17,245 nt of DNA from Roseburia sp. (GTDB lineage Bacteria > Bacillota_A > Clostridia > Lachnospirales > Lachnospiraceae): contig DXQT01000047.1 of NCBI GenBank assembly GCA_019411365.1, positions 1 to 17,245 of the forward strand, read 5' to 3'. Positions 1 through 6,883 of this stretch are shown here, piece by piece (the stretch's first letter is position 1; each line of letters starts with the position of its first letter). The notes beneath the pieces were generated by a model. It worked only from the letters and a program-made list of their open reading frames with translations. It was not told the DNA's origin and made no database searches. A program made the translations under genes and the position numbers.

Positions 1-75
1 TGGGAATTACCGGGTTATGGGGAGTGGCTGGATAAAGAAGTAGCAATGTTTATAAGAATGGTAACTGGATTGTAA
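1..75 (+). CDS. 3' end of an unidentified gene (partial)
   Basis: Frame 1 is open from the first base to a TAA at 73-75 and gives the last 24 residues of a protein, ending EVAMFIRMVTGL. The fragment is too short to assign to a family. No clear intrinsic terminator follows; the next 90 bases are very A/T-rich. Calling it coding rests only on the open frame running in from the window edge, so it could be chance. Confidence 0.4.
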   Translation, partial: WELPGYGEWLDKEVAMFIRMVTGL

Positions 76-165
76 AAAATTAAAAAAGAGTTTACAAAAA
101 TCAATAAATTTTCTTCTTAATTATTAGAATAATATTGGATAAGAAAGAAGTGTTCATAATTATCA

Positions 166-194
166 TTGACAACTTCCACGCAATCCCTTATACT
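166..194 (+). promoter_or_regulatory. Sigma-A-type promoter upstream of the Rpn-like gene
   Basis: A perfect -35 box TTGACA (166-171) is followed after exactly 17 bases by TATACT (189-194), one mismatch from the -10 consensus. The start of transcription would be near 201, giving a leader of about 240 nt before the gene at 441. Assigned from sequence alone. Confidence 0.7.
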
Positions 195-212
195 TGGAAT
201 CACATCAAAGTC

Positions 213-249
213 GCAGACAGATAAAGCATCTTATTTTTTTCTTGTCTGC
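213..249 (+). other. Inverted repeat in the 441-gene leader
   Basis: GCAGACA (213-219) and TGTCTGC (243-249) are perfectly complementary over 7 bp, and inner A/T-rich bases could extend the stem. There is no U-run directly after it, so it does not look like a terminator. It may be leader RNA structure or a protein-binding inverted repeat. Confidence 0.4.
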
Positions 250-281
250 AAATCCAAAACCAATTTGAGGTGGCAGGATAT

Positions 282-316
282 AATCTCAACGTTCACAGCC
301 GGTTCGGCACGAGATT
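282..316 (+). other. Nested inverted repeat in the 441-gene leader
   Basis: An outer pair AATCTC (282-287) / GAGATT (311-316) encloses a second hairpin GCCG-GTT-CGGC (298-308). Both pairings are perfect. No U-run follows. Function unknown; it may fold in the leader RNA. Confidence 0.4.
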
Positions 317-440
317 CCATTTTGATGAAGAACAGCAATGCATATAGATTCTGAGTTTCTTGTTATATTTTTAACATAGAAAATGCTTCTTATGCGTTGA
401 AAATCACAGCAGATTCTATTATGATAAAGGGGGAACATGA

Positions 441-1385
441 TTGAACACAGAAGGAGAAAAAATCCAATGGCATCCTGCGTTTGATGCGGCATTGCAGATT
501 GAACTGGGAGAAGAGGCAAAGTACCTGACCTTTGAGCCGGAACATTTGCTTTCGAAGAAACCAATGCAGATCGATGTGTTGGTCAAAAACGAGAAGAAGG
601 TAAAAATCAGGAAAAATATTGGAAGGATTTTCCGGCAGCATAACATTATCGAGTATAAGTCACCGGAAGATCATCTGAACATTGATGATTTTTATAAAGT
701 CTATGGTTATACCTGTATTTACAAAACGGAAGTCGAGAAAGTGAACCAGATTCCAGCAGAAGAACTGACGATTACGTTTGTGTGTTATCATTATCCGCGG
801 CAAATGTTACGAAATCTTCAGAATGAGAGAAATATAAATGTGAAAAATATCGAAAATGGTATCTATTATCTCTATGGAGATGCAATTCCAATACAGCTTA
901 TTATCGTACCGGAATTGTCAATCGAAAATAATTACTGGCTGAATAAACTTCGCAACAATTTGAAGTCCGGTGGAGAAATTAAATTATTTATGGAACAATA
1001 TGAGAAAAACAGGGATTCAAAATTGTTCCAGGCACTAGCAGATACCGTCATGCGCGCAAACTGGAAAGAAGTGGAGGAAGAAGGAAACATGAGTGATGTA
1101 ATAAAAGAAATTTTCGCAGACCAATTTCATAAATGCGAAGCGGAAGCGAGGGCACAGGGCGAAGCAGAAGGAAGAGCAGAAGGCGCAGCATCTAAAATGA
1201 TCGAGCAGATCATGAAAAAGTACAAAAAAGGATGTTCTGTGGCTGAAACAGCAGATATGCTGGAAGAAAATCCGTCAGTCATTGAGCAGATTTATGATAT
1301 ACTTCGGCAGAACGCACCGGATTATGACGTGCAGAAAATATATCAATCACTTTTGAAAAAAAACACACAGGACAGCTTAACATAG
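441..1385 (+). CDS. Rpn-like PD-(D/E)XK nuclease-family protein
   Basis: The 314-residue product opens with QWHPAFDAALQIEL, a beginning familiar from many uncharacterised Lachnospiraceae proteins. It carries a PD-(D/E)XK-type core: Asp45 in MQIDVLV, then Glu71-x-Lys73 in IIEYKSPEDHLN. The family is related to recombination-promoting (Rpn/PDDEXK transposase-type) nucleases; activity here is inferred. Residues about 230-260 are Ala/Glu-rich (EAEARAQGEAEGRAEG) and likely helical, followed by a small helical C-terminus. The start is TTG at 441: a GGGGG ribosome site (429-433) lies 7 bases upstream, and an in-frame TGA at 438-440 rules out any earlier start. An out-of-frame ATG at 437 overlaps it and would give only 15 residues. 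The last codons form the left arm of a terminator. It has its own promoter and a long leader, and no partner gene beside it. Confidence 0.7.
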   Translation: MNTEGEKIQWHPAFDAALQIELGEEAKYLTFEPEHLLSKKPMQIDVLVKNEKKVKIRKNIGRIFRQHNIIEYKSPEDHLNIDDFYKVYGYTCIYKTEVEKVNQIPAEELTITFVCYHYPRQMLRNLQNERNINVKNIENGIYYLYGDAIPIQLIIVPELSIENNYWLNKLRNNLKSGGEIKLFMEQYEKNRDSKLFQALADTVMRANWKEVEEEGNMSDVIKEIFADQFHKCEAEARAQGEAEGRAEGAASKMIEQIMKKYKKGCSVAETADMLEENPSVIEQIYDILRQNAPDYDVQKIYQSLLKKNTQDSLT

Positions 1386-1406
1386 GAGCTGTCCTGTGTG
1401 TTTTTT
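1359..1406. terminator. Bidirectional intrinsic terminator between convergent genes
   Basis: A perfect 19-bp inverted repeat has arms at 1359-1377 (AAAAACACACAGGACAGCT) and 1387-1405, with a 9-base loop. It is flanked by A-runs on the left and T-runs on the right, so it reads as a terminator on both strands. The left arm encodes the last residues of the plus-strand gene, whose TAG (1383-1385) sits in the loop. The stop of the minus-strand protease gene (1406-1408) abuts the right arm. Confidence 0.9.
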
Positions 1407-3634
1407 CAGATCTTAGATGAAAAACCTAAGAATATTAATACTTTTTTTAATATTTCTATGAAATCATCCAATAAGAGTGTGAAACAGTTTTTCTCTCCAC
1501 ATTGCGGTGATTTTATGTCTGTGCCGGAGGAGTCTTTCTTTATCTGAGCGGTATCAGGTAAAGAACTGTTGCCGGATACATTGGCAGATCCGGCTGTAGA
1601 AGCAGTTTCGGAAACCAAACCAGCCACAGTATCTGTAGATGAACCATCAGTGTTTGTATTACCTGATGCCGGTGGTACAGGTGTGGATGCCGGTGGCACC
1701 GGAGCAGATGGCGCCGGGGCAGGATCTGAAATTACAGAAAAATCCGCCGTTGCCGTTCCGGTTGTTGATACAATGGCAATGCTGTGAGTTCCTTCGGAAA
1801 GACCAGCAAGGAAGGATGGAAGTAAAGTTATGATAGTACTTCCGGAGCGGGCAGTATAGTCTCTGTCCCTCACTAATTCCATATTATCTACCATTACCCG
1901 GACAAAGGTATCAAAGGATGCATCTGAACGAAATACTGCACCGGAGTTATTGTCTGGATTTTTGCTCACTTCTGCTTTGTCACCTTCCAGCATGACCGGT
2001 GGATTACCAGGAGACACAGGCGGTATTTCCGGTTCCGGTTTTCCATCAGGTGGAGTGACTGGTAATTTATCAATGATCTCACCAGCTTCTACTATGGCGT
2101 TACAATCTGTACATACCAGATCACCGGTATATCCATTTTCCTCCTGTGTTGGCTCTTTAAAGCCCTGTCGCTGGAGATTCAAATGGCATGTTGGATCTAT
2201 TTCTCCGTATTCCTTCCCACATTTTTCACAGACGGCTTTTTTCGTACAGGTCGCCTGTCCACCGGAATGGACATGTTGTTCCATTTCCCCTTCGATTTGA
2301 AAGGTAAGGACTTCCCCTTCTATAGCAGCGACAGTCACTTTGAGTTTGTCTGTAACCTGAAGCGAATCATTTAAGCCAAGGGCTGCATCAGATTTAGTGG
2401 ATTGTGTACCGCCCATAACTTCCAGTGCCCAATTTCCCGGTTTTCCATTTAGATTGCTTGGAAAGCGGATGTCAGGTTGCGCAAGATAACAGACTAAACC
2501 GGATTTTATGTTCGATGTTTCTGAATTGGTCAGCTGCTTCTCTGACTTATCATATTTGCTGCCATCTGTTGAGAAGTTTCTGTATTCCAGATACAGTGTC
2601 CTGTTCAGTTCCGGAATGCCTGCTTTATATCCGATACAGTCGTCAGTACCGGTGGCTGTGCCGCTGAGCTTTACTTTGTATTCACCCGGTTCTGTGATCG
2701 TCTTTAGAGTACTGTCGTCTGTCCATCCCAGAGCCTCTTTTTCTTTGATCGAAAGTCCCTGTGGAACAGGTGAGATGGCATTTGCCATGGCAGACATGAA
2801 ATAAACCGGCGTTTGACCTGACGAATTGTATAAATCCAGCAGACCAAATATATGCCCCATTTCATGGATCGGAGACTTCAATGAAACGATCGGTTTTTGA
2901 TCATTGTTTGCCATATACAGAGTTGAGTAGTTATTTATGACCTGTACATAATATTGGCTTTGAAGCATCCTGCCATCGCCAAGATTGATCTCCACATAGT
3001 CTGCATAATCCTTATAGTTCCAAAGCGGATCAGAGCGGTTTATCACAATATTTTGTGTCGTGTTTTTATAGATAACTGTAATGGAATCGATCTTTCCATC
3101 CCGGTTTTTGTCAAGATCCTCATAACTGTATGTCTGGCTGCCATTGTAATTTGTAATGGGGTTTCCATCCTGGATCGCCTTGTTTATGGCATCAGACCAA
3201 TCGGTGCGCAGCTCGTACATACGGTAGGCTTTTTCACCACTTGTTTTATAACCGATTGGATTATCTGCACTGTAACCGGCATAGTAACCGCGTTCATGTT
3301 TCAACTGCAGGGAACCGCCGTTATCAAACAGATAAAGACTATTCATGCGCAATTTGTCTGAGGACGCATTCCGGTAGTAATCGCCCACGGAATAATAGGC
3401 AGTGTTATAGGAATTGTCTATGATCTCCCTTACAGAGACACCTTGATAAATATCATTCACAAATTCATTCTCATCTGCAAATCTGGCAAATACGATTAAA
3501 TTTGTAAAGTTTGGATCAGAAGTCTGTTCTGTATTCCCGACAGCTGCGCCCTTTACGGACAGAGAGCCAAAACCGACATTCAGCAGCAGACACATGGATA
3601 TCAGCAATCCGAAAAATGTACATAATTTTTTCAT
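1406..3634 (-). CDS. Secreted M6-type zinc metalloprotease, multidomain
   Basis: The 742-residue product begins with a signal peptide (KK, a hydrophobic stretch to about residue 24, likely cleavage near 30). The catalytic region holds the metzincin motif HEMGHIFGLLD (257-267), where the three zinc ligands and Glu258 are intact, followed by a plausible Met-turn (YFMSAMA, 278-284). This matches immune-inhibitor-A/M6-type peptidases. A calcium-loop-like segment, DKNRDGKIDS, lies at 175-184. Downstream are a Cys-rich module at about 455-525 (Cys463, 469, 472, 483, 508, 511) of a kind common in clostridial surface proteins, an X2-like beta domain at about 547-634, and a Pro/Ala/Ser/Thr-rich linker. 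The tail has SPQCG at 709-713 and a hydrophobic stretch, resembling a damaged sortase signal. It is probably exported and degrades extracellular or host proteins; the substrate is unknown. The ribosome site AAGGAG precedes ATG. It lies downstream of typA, 74 bases away, behind a weak terminator. Confidence 0.82.
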   Translation of the reverse strand: MKKLCTFFGLLISMCLLLNVGFGSLSVKGAAVGNTEQTSDPNFTNLIVFARFADENEFVNDIYQGVSVREIIDNSYNTAYYSVGDYYRNASSDKLRMNSLYLFDNGGSLQLKHERGYYAGYSADNPIGYKTSGEKAYRMYELRTDWSDAINKAIQDGNPITNYNGSQTYSYEDLDKNRDGKIDSITVIYKNTTQNIVINRSDPLWNYKDYADYVEINLGDGRMLQSQYYVQVINNYSTLYMANNDQKPIVSLKSPIHEMGHIFGLLDLYNSSGQTPVYFMSAMANAISPVPQGLSIKEKEALGWTDDSTLKTITEPGEYKVKLSGTATGTDDCIGYKAGIPELNRTLYLEYRNFSTDGSKYDKSEKQLTNSETSNIKSGLVCYLAQPDIRFPSNLNGKPGNWALEVMGGTQSTKSDAALGLNDSLQVTDKLKVTVAAIEGEVLTFQIEGEMEQHVHSGGQATCTKKAVCEKCGKEYGEIDPTCHLNLQRQGFKEPTQEENGYTGDLVCTDCNAIVEAGEIIDKLPVTPPDGKPEPEIPPVSPGNPPVMLEGDKAEVSKNPDNNSGAVFRSDASFDTFVRVMVDNMELVRDRDYTARSGSTIITLLPSFLAGLSEGTHSIAIVSTTGTATADFSVISDPAPAPSAPVPPASTPVPPASGNTNTDGSSTDTVAGLVSETASTAGSANVSGNSSLPDTAQIKKDSSGTDIKSPQCGEKNCFTLLLDDFIEILKKVLIFLGFSSKI

Positions 3635-3684
3635 ACATATCTCCTTTTTGTTGTTGAATGTTGCATAGGTTTTTATAGTTTCTG

Positions 3685-3711
3685 GAAAAAAGGCGCAGAG
3701 CCGTTTTTTTA
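3685..3711 (-). terminator. Probable weak terminator after typA
   Basis: Read on the minus strand, an A-run is followed by C-GGC-TCTGC-GCC and then TTTTTT. The A-run can pair with the T-run with one bulged C. The GC core is only 3 bp, so termination may be partial and let transcription reach the metalloprotease gene. It overlaps the typA stop codon. Confidence 0.5.
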
Positions 3712-5547
3712 TTTCTTAAAATTCGCTCTTTTTCTTAAAGTCGGATCCAAAATTCTCTTACGGATACGAAGGGATTTCGGAGTAACCTCCAATAATTCAT
3801 CGACATCGATGAAGTCAAGCGCCTGCTCTAAGCTTAAAATCTTAGGCGGAACTAAAGTCAATGCTTCGTCAGCGGAAGAGGAACGTGTATTGGTAAGGTG
3901 TTTCTTCTTACAAACGTTCAATTCGATATCCTCGTTTCTGGAGCAGGAACCGATGACCATACCTGCATATACTTTTTCACCAGGTCCGATGAACAAAGTA
4001 CCACGGTCCTGTGCAGAGAACAGACCGTAAGTGACAGATTCGCCGGATTCGAATGCGATCAGCGAACCAAGCTGACGGTAAGCAATATCTCCGCGGTAAG
4101 TATCATAGCCATTGAAAATGGTGTTGATAATACCATTACCTCTGGTATCGGTCATAAATTCGCCTCTGTAACCGATCAGACCGCGGGATGGGATATTGAA
4201 CTCAAGTCTTGTATATCCGCCGGTCAGAGGTTTCATATTGATCATTTCACCTTTGCGCTGGCTTAACTTGTCGATAACAGCACCGGTATACTCATCCGGA
4301 ACATCGACATAGGCAAGTTCCATAGGCTCTAATTTCTTGCCGTTTTCGTCCGTGTGATATAATACTTCAGCCTTACTTACGGCAAACTCATATCCCTCAC
4401 GACGCATATTTTCAATCAATACAGATAAATGTAATTCGCCGCGGCCCGATACTTTGTAGCTGTCCGGGGAATCGGTCTCCTCTACACGAAGGGAAACGTC
4501 TGTATTTAACTCGCGGAATAAACGGTCTCTTAAGTGGCGGGAAGTGATAAACTTTCCTTCCTGACCTGCTAATGGACTGTCATTTACGATGAAGTTCATG
4601 GAAAGAGTAGGCTCGGAAATCTTCTGGAATGGGATTGCAACCGGGTTCTCTACAGAACAGATCGTATCACCAATGTGAATATCAGCAATACCGGAAATAG
4701 CAACGATGGAACCAATATTTGCTTCTTCGACATCTACCTTATTTAATCCGTCAAATTCGTATAATTTGCTGATGCGGACTTTTTTCTTCTTGTCAGGATC
4801 GTGATGGTTGACTACGACCGCTTCCTGATTTACTTTCAGGGAACCATTGTCGATCTTACCGATACCGATACGTCCAACGTATTCATTGTAATCAATGGTA
4901 CTGATCAGTACCTGTGTCGGTGCTTCAGGATCACCTTCCGGAGCAGGAATGTAATCTAAAATGGTTTCAAATAATGGTGTCATATCTTTTTTGTTGTTTA
5001 CAAGGTCGTGGATTTCACGAACGGCATAACCGTCTCTTGCGGAAGCAAAAAGGAATGGGCAGTCTAACTGCTCGTCAGAGGCATCCAGATCCATAAATAA
5101 CTCTAATACTTCGTCCACAACTTCGTTTGGACGGGCTTCCGGGCGGTCTACTTTATTGACACAGACGATAACCGGGAGTTTTAAATCCAGAGCTTTCATC
5201 AAAACGAATTTGGTCTGAGGCATAACACCTTCAAATGCGTCAACGACAAGGATAACACCATTTACCATTTTAAGGACACGCTCTACCTCGCCACCGAAAT
5301 CGGCGTGGCCAGGAGTGTCGATGATGTTGATCTTTGTTCCTTTGTAAGTGATCGCTGTATTTTTGGAGAGGATTGTGATACCACGTTCCTTCTCAATATC
5401 GTTGGAGTCCATGACACGTTCAGCAACTTCCTGATTCTCACGGAATACACCACTCTGTTTTAAAAGTTCATCGACCAGTGTTGTTTTACCATGGTCAACG
5501 TGGGCGATGATTGCTATGTTACGTACGTCTTCACGTTTCTGTTTCAT
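3709..5547 (-). CDS. typA: Translational GTPase TypA/BipA
   Basis: The product is a 612-residue ribosome-associated GTPase of the EF-G/LepA superfamily, known in other bacteria for roles in 50S ribosome assembly and stress or low-temperature growth. All G motifs are present: P-loop AHVDHGKT (15-22), switch with RGITI (55-59), DTPGHADF (77-84) and NKVD (131-134). The middle and C-terminal regions match TypA, including the signature segments [21 protein letters not shown] and [11 protein letters not shown]. Length is typical (about 605-615). It is transcribed divergently from the SSB-like gene, from a predicted promoter at 5646-5673 with a leader of about 90 nt. A purine-rich ribosome site, AAAGAGAGA, precedes ATG. 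Confidence 0.97.
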   Translation of the reverse strand: MKQKREDVRNIAIIAHVDHGKTTLVDELLKQSGVFRENQEVAERVMDSNDIEKERGITILSKNTAITYKGTKINIIDTPGHADFGGEVERVLKMVNGVILVVDAFEGVMPQTKFVLMKALDLKLPVIVCVNKVDRPEARPNEVVDEVLELFMDLDASDEQLDCPFLFASARDGYAVREIHDLVNNKKDMTPLFETILDYIPAPEGDPEAPTQVLISTIDYNEYVGRIGIGKIDNGSLKVNQEAVVVNHHDPDKKKKVRISKLYEFDGLNKVDVEEANIGSIVAISGIADIHIGDTICSVENPVAIPFQKISEPTLSMNFIVNDSPLAGQEGKFITSRHLRDRLFRELNTDVSLRVEETDSPDSYKVSGRGELHLSVLIENMRREGYEFAVSKAEVLYHTDENGKKLEPMELAYVDVPDEYTGAVIDKLSQRKGEMINMKPLTGGYTRLEFNIPSRGLIGYRGEFMTDTRGNGIINTIFNGYDTYRGDIAYRQLGSLIAFESGESVTYGLFSAQDRGTLFIGPGEKVYAGMVIGSCSRNEDIELNVCKKKHLTNTRSSSADEALTLVPPKILSLEQALDFIDVDELLEVTPKSLRIRKRILDPTLRKRANFKK

Positions 5548-5645
5548 AAAAAATCTCTCTTTCTTCTGTGCGGAAAAGAAATTATCTAGAAATAAATCCT
5601 GTCTTTTCCTATTAATATAGCTTATAAATTAACTCGAACCCATAT

Positions 5646-5673
5646 ATTCTATCACAATTTTATGAGAACGCAA
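5646..5673 (-). promoter_or_regulatory. Predicted typA promoter (extended -10)
   Basis: On the minus strand, TTGCGT (5673-5668) is followed after 16 bases by TAGAAT (5651-5646), and TGA directly before it makes an extended -10 (TGATAGAAT). The predicted start lies roughly 90 nt upstream of typA. Confidence 0.6.
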
Positions 5674-5775
5674 GTAGGCAGCAATATTTTTTTTCAAAAC
5701 AATATAAAAAACTTATCGACAAGTTACACGAAATTTTTTCTGGAAGGAAATGGTAAAACCATAGTTGTCAGGCAA

Positions 5776-5797
5776 ATCGCCGGTCGATTCCGGTGAT
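5776..5797 (+). other. Hairpin just upstream of the SSB-like gene
   Basis: ATCGCCGG (5776-5783) and CCGGTGAT (5790-5797) pair over 8 bp with one G-U, around the loop TCGATT. The hairpin ends three bases before the AGGAAGGGAG ribosome site (5801-5810). It might affect translation or mRNA stability; there is no U-run, so it is not a terminator. Confidence 0.4.
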
Positions 5798-5818
5798 AAG
5801 AGGAAGGGAGAAAAATTC

Positions 5819-6454
5819 ATGGCAGATAAAATTTTTGAAAATAACCAGGTGTCAATTGTGGGAGAGATTGTTTCTGATTTCAGATTCAGCCACGAAGTGT
5901 ATGGAGAGGGCTTTTATGTGGTAGATGTCGCAGTCAACCGGCTGAGCAATTTTATGGATTACATACCACTGATGATCTCAGAACGGCTCATTGACGTGAA
6001 TGAGGACTATATTGGTCAGACCATATATGTTATGGGACAGTTCCGGTCATTCAACCGGCACGAGGAAAAAAAGAACCGTCTTGTTTTATCCGTTTTTGTA
6101 AGGGAACTGGAATTGTTAGATGAGATCGATGAGGATATCAAGACGAACCAGATTTTTCTGGATGGCTACATCTGCAAAGATCCGATTTACCGAAAAACAC
6201 CGCTTGGAAGAGAGATTGCAGACCTTTTGATCGCGGTGAACCGTTCTTATGGAAAATCAGATTATATTCCATGCATCTGCTGGGGAAGAAATGCAAGGTT
6301 TGCATCCGGTTTTGAAGTCGGTGGGCATGTTCAGGTATGGGGACGTATCCAGAGCAGGGAGTATGTGAAAAAACTGAGCGAGACAGAGACAGAAAAGCGC
6401 GTGGCATATGAGGTTTCTGTGAGCAAAGTAGAATTTATCGAAGACGAAGAGTAG
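5819..6454 (+). CDS. SSB-like protein with two tandem OB folds
   Basis: The 211-residue product appears to hold two single-strand-binding-type OB folds. The second (about 108-206) is the clearer: NQIFLDGYICKDPIYRK, TPLGREIADLLIAVNR, then IPCICWGR and VQVWGRIQSREY, which matches the SSB/PriB pattern. The first (about 8-103) has the same order of strands: VSIVGEIVSDFRFS, FYVVDVAVNR, IYVMGQFRS. It lacks the long acidic-tipped tail of canonical SSB but ends in IEDEE. The start chosen is ATG at 5819, because AGGAAGGGAG lies 8 bases upstream; a TTG at 5765 would add 18 residues but has no ribosome site. It probably binds single-stranded nucleic acid; its specific role is unknown. No promoter was confidently identified in the divergent region. 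Confidence 0.72.
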   Translation: MADKIFENNQVSIVGEIVSDFRFSHEVYGEGFYVVDVAVNRLSNFMDYIPLMISERLIDVNEDYIGQTIYVMGQFRSFNRHEEKKNRLVLSVFVRELELLDEIDEDIKTNQIFLDGYICKDPIYRKTPLGREIADLLIAVNRSYGKSDYIPCICWGRNARFASGFEVGGHVQVWGRIQSREYVKKLSETETEKRVAYEVSVSKVEFIEDEE

Positions 6455-6501
6455 ATGTTAACAGGGAAATTATTCCTGAGAGTAGATATTGACAGGGAAA
6501 T
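6448..6501 (+). repeat. Two-copy 23-nt direct repeat
   Basis: Positions 6448-6470 and 6479-6501 match at 21 of 23 bases (period 31). Both copies read AGAGTAGAT-x-TT-x-ACAGGGAAAT. The first copy contains the stop codon of the SSB-like gene (TAG 6452-6454). The second creates an extra TTGACA, but without a -10 box at normal spacing. It may be an ordinary tandem duplication or a regulator site. Confidence 0.6.
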
Positions 6502-6507
6502 CGTGCA

Positions 6508-6536
6508 TTGACAATGGAATAAGATGGTGTTATGAT
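6508..6536 (+). promoter_or_regulatory. Promoter of the lysine riboswitch-dapA-dapB transcript
   Basis: A perfect TTGACA (6508-6513) is followed after 17 bases by TATGAT (6531-6536). Transcription would start near 6543, just upstream of the riboswitch aptamer. Confidence 0.75.
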
Positions 6537-6554
6537 TTACGCAATGAAAATATT

Positions 6555-6738
6555 GCTTGGTAGAGGTCGCGTGCTTTATGAGTCGCTTTTTGGATGTATC
6601 AGGAACAGTTGATAAGAAGCAAAAGGAAAGTACGCCGAAAGGGTATGCAGCCTGAAGGCATATTACTTGGGCATAAAGTGAAGAACTTTATGACTGTCAT
6701 CTGAATGGAGATCATTTGAGATGGGGAGCTATCAGATT
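6555..6738 (+). ncRNA. Lysine riboswitch (L-box) aptamer
   Basis: The sequence carries the conserved landmarks of the lysine riboswitch in order: TAGAGGTCGCG near the 5' end, GAGTCGC, AGGAAAGTACGCCGAAAGGG, CCTGAAGG, TTGGGCAT, GACTGTCAT, and GGAGCTATC at the 3' end. The ends can pair as helix P1 (GGTAG near 6560 with CTATC near 6730). It lies upstream of dapA behind a strong promoter and is followed by an intrinsic terminator at 6787-6814, the standard arrangement for this class. By family knowledge, bound lysine favours the terminator and lowers dapA-dapB expression. A local pairing of AGATTCTA (near 6734) with TAGAATTT (near 6778) could take part in the alternative fold; this is inference. 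Confidence 0.9.
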
Positions 6739-6786
6739 CTAGGCAGATTTGCAAAGATGCAGAATGCGTATAATATTAGAATTTTG

Positions 6787-6814
6787 AGACCGGCTCGTCA
6801 GCCGGTCTTTTTTT
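6787..6814 (+). terminator. Riboswitch-controlled intrinsic terminator
   Basis: A perfect 9-bp stem, AGACCGGCT (6787-6795) / AGCCGGTCT (6800-6808), with loop CGTC, runs into a seven-base T-run ending at 6814. It is the expression platform of the lysine riboswitch. Confidence 0.93.
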
Positions 6815-6834
6815 ACTTTACTGTAGCAACATTT

Positions 6835-6863
6835 TTAACAAAAAAAAATGCAGTGCGTATAAT
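6835..6863 (+). promoter_or_regulatory. Possible second dapA promoter, downstream of the riboswitch terminator
   Basis: TTAACA (6835-6840), 17 bases, then a perfect TATAAT (6858-6863). The start would fall near 6870, at the edge of the GGAGGAG ribosome site, leaving a very short leader before ATG at 6884. Such a transcript would escape lysine control. The element could also be non-functional. Confidence 0.5.
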
Positions 6864-6883
6864 GACGATAGGAGGAGAATGCA

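Larger units (their letters stand above)
76..440. other. 365-bp gene-free stretch with promoter and inverted repeats
   Basis: No convincing gene lies here; the short open frames on both strands lack ribosome sites and recognisable protein character. Positions 76-165 are plain A/T-rich DNA. From 166 on there is a strong promoter, then two inverted repeats (213-249 and 282-316), then the ribosome site of the gene at 441. The transcribed leader would be about 240 nt. I do not recognise a known riboswitch or T-box in it. Confidence 0.6.

Noticed and set aside
265..316. GAGGTGGCAGGATATAATCTCAAC looked at first like part of a T-box leader
   Set aside because: The T-box core GGGTGGNACCGCG is absent, no specifier loop or terminator is visible, and the downstream gene is not an amino-acid gene.
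166..354. Open frame of 62 codons on the plus strand in the 76-440 stretch
   Set aside because: It begins with TTG inside the -35 box of a strong promoter, has no ribosome site, and its product has no recognisable character.
286..646. Several overlapping minus-strand frames across the leader and start of the Rpn-like gene
   Set aside because: They oppose a well-supported gene, lack ribosome sites and look like shadow translations.
441..1385. Rpn-like gene as a transposase or part of a mobile element
   Set aside because: No terminal inverted repeats, target duplication or partner genes flank it; it looks like a stand-alone chromosomal gene.
5714..5722. TTATCGACA, one mismatch from a DnaA box, between typA and the SSB-like gene
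   Set aside because: A single imperfect site with no cluster, no dnaA/dnaN and no other origin features; expected by chance in A/T-rich DNA.
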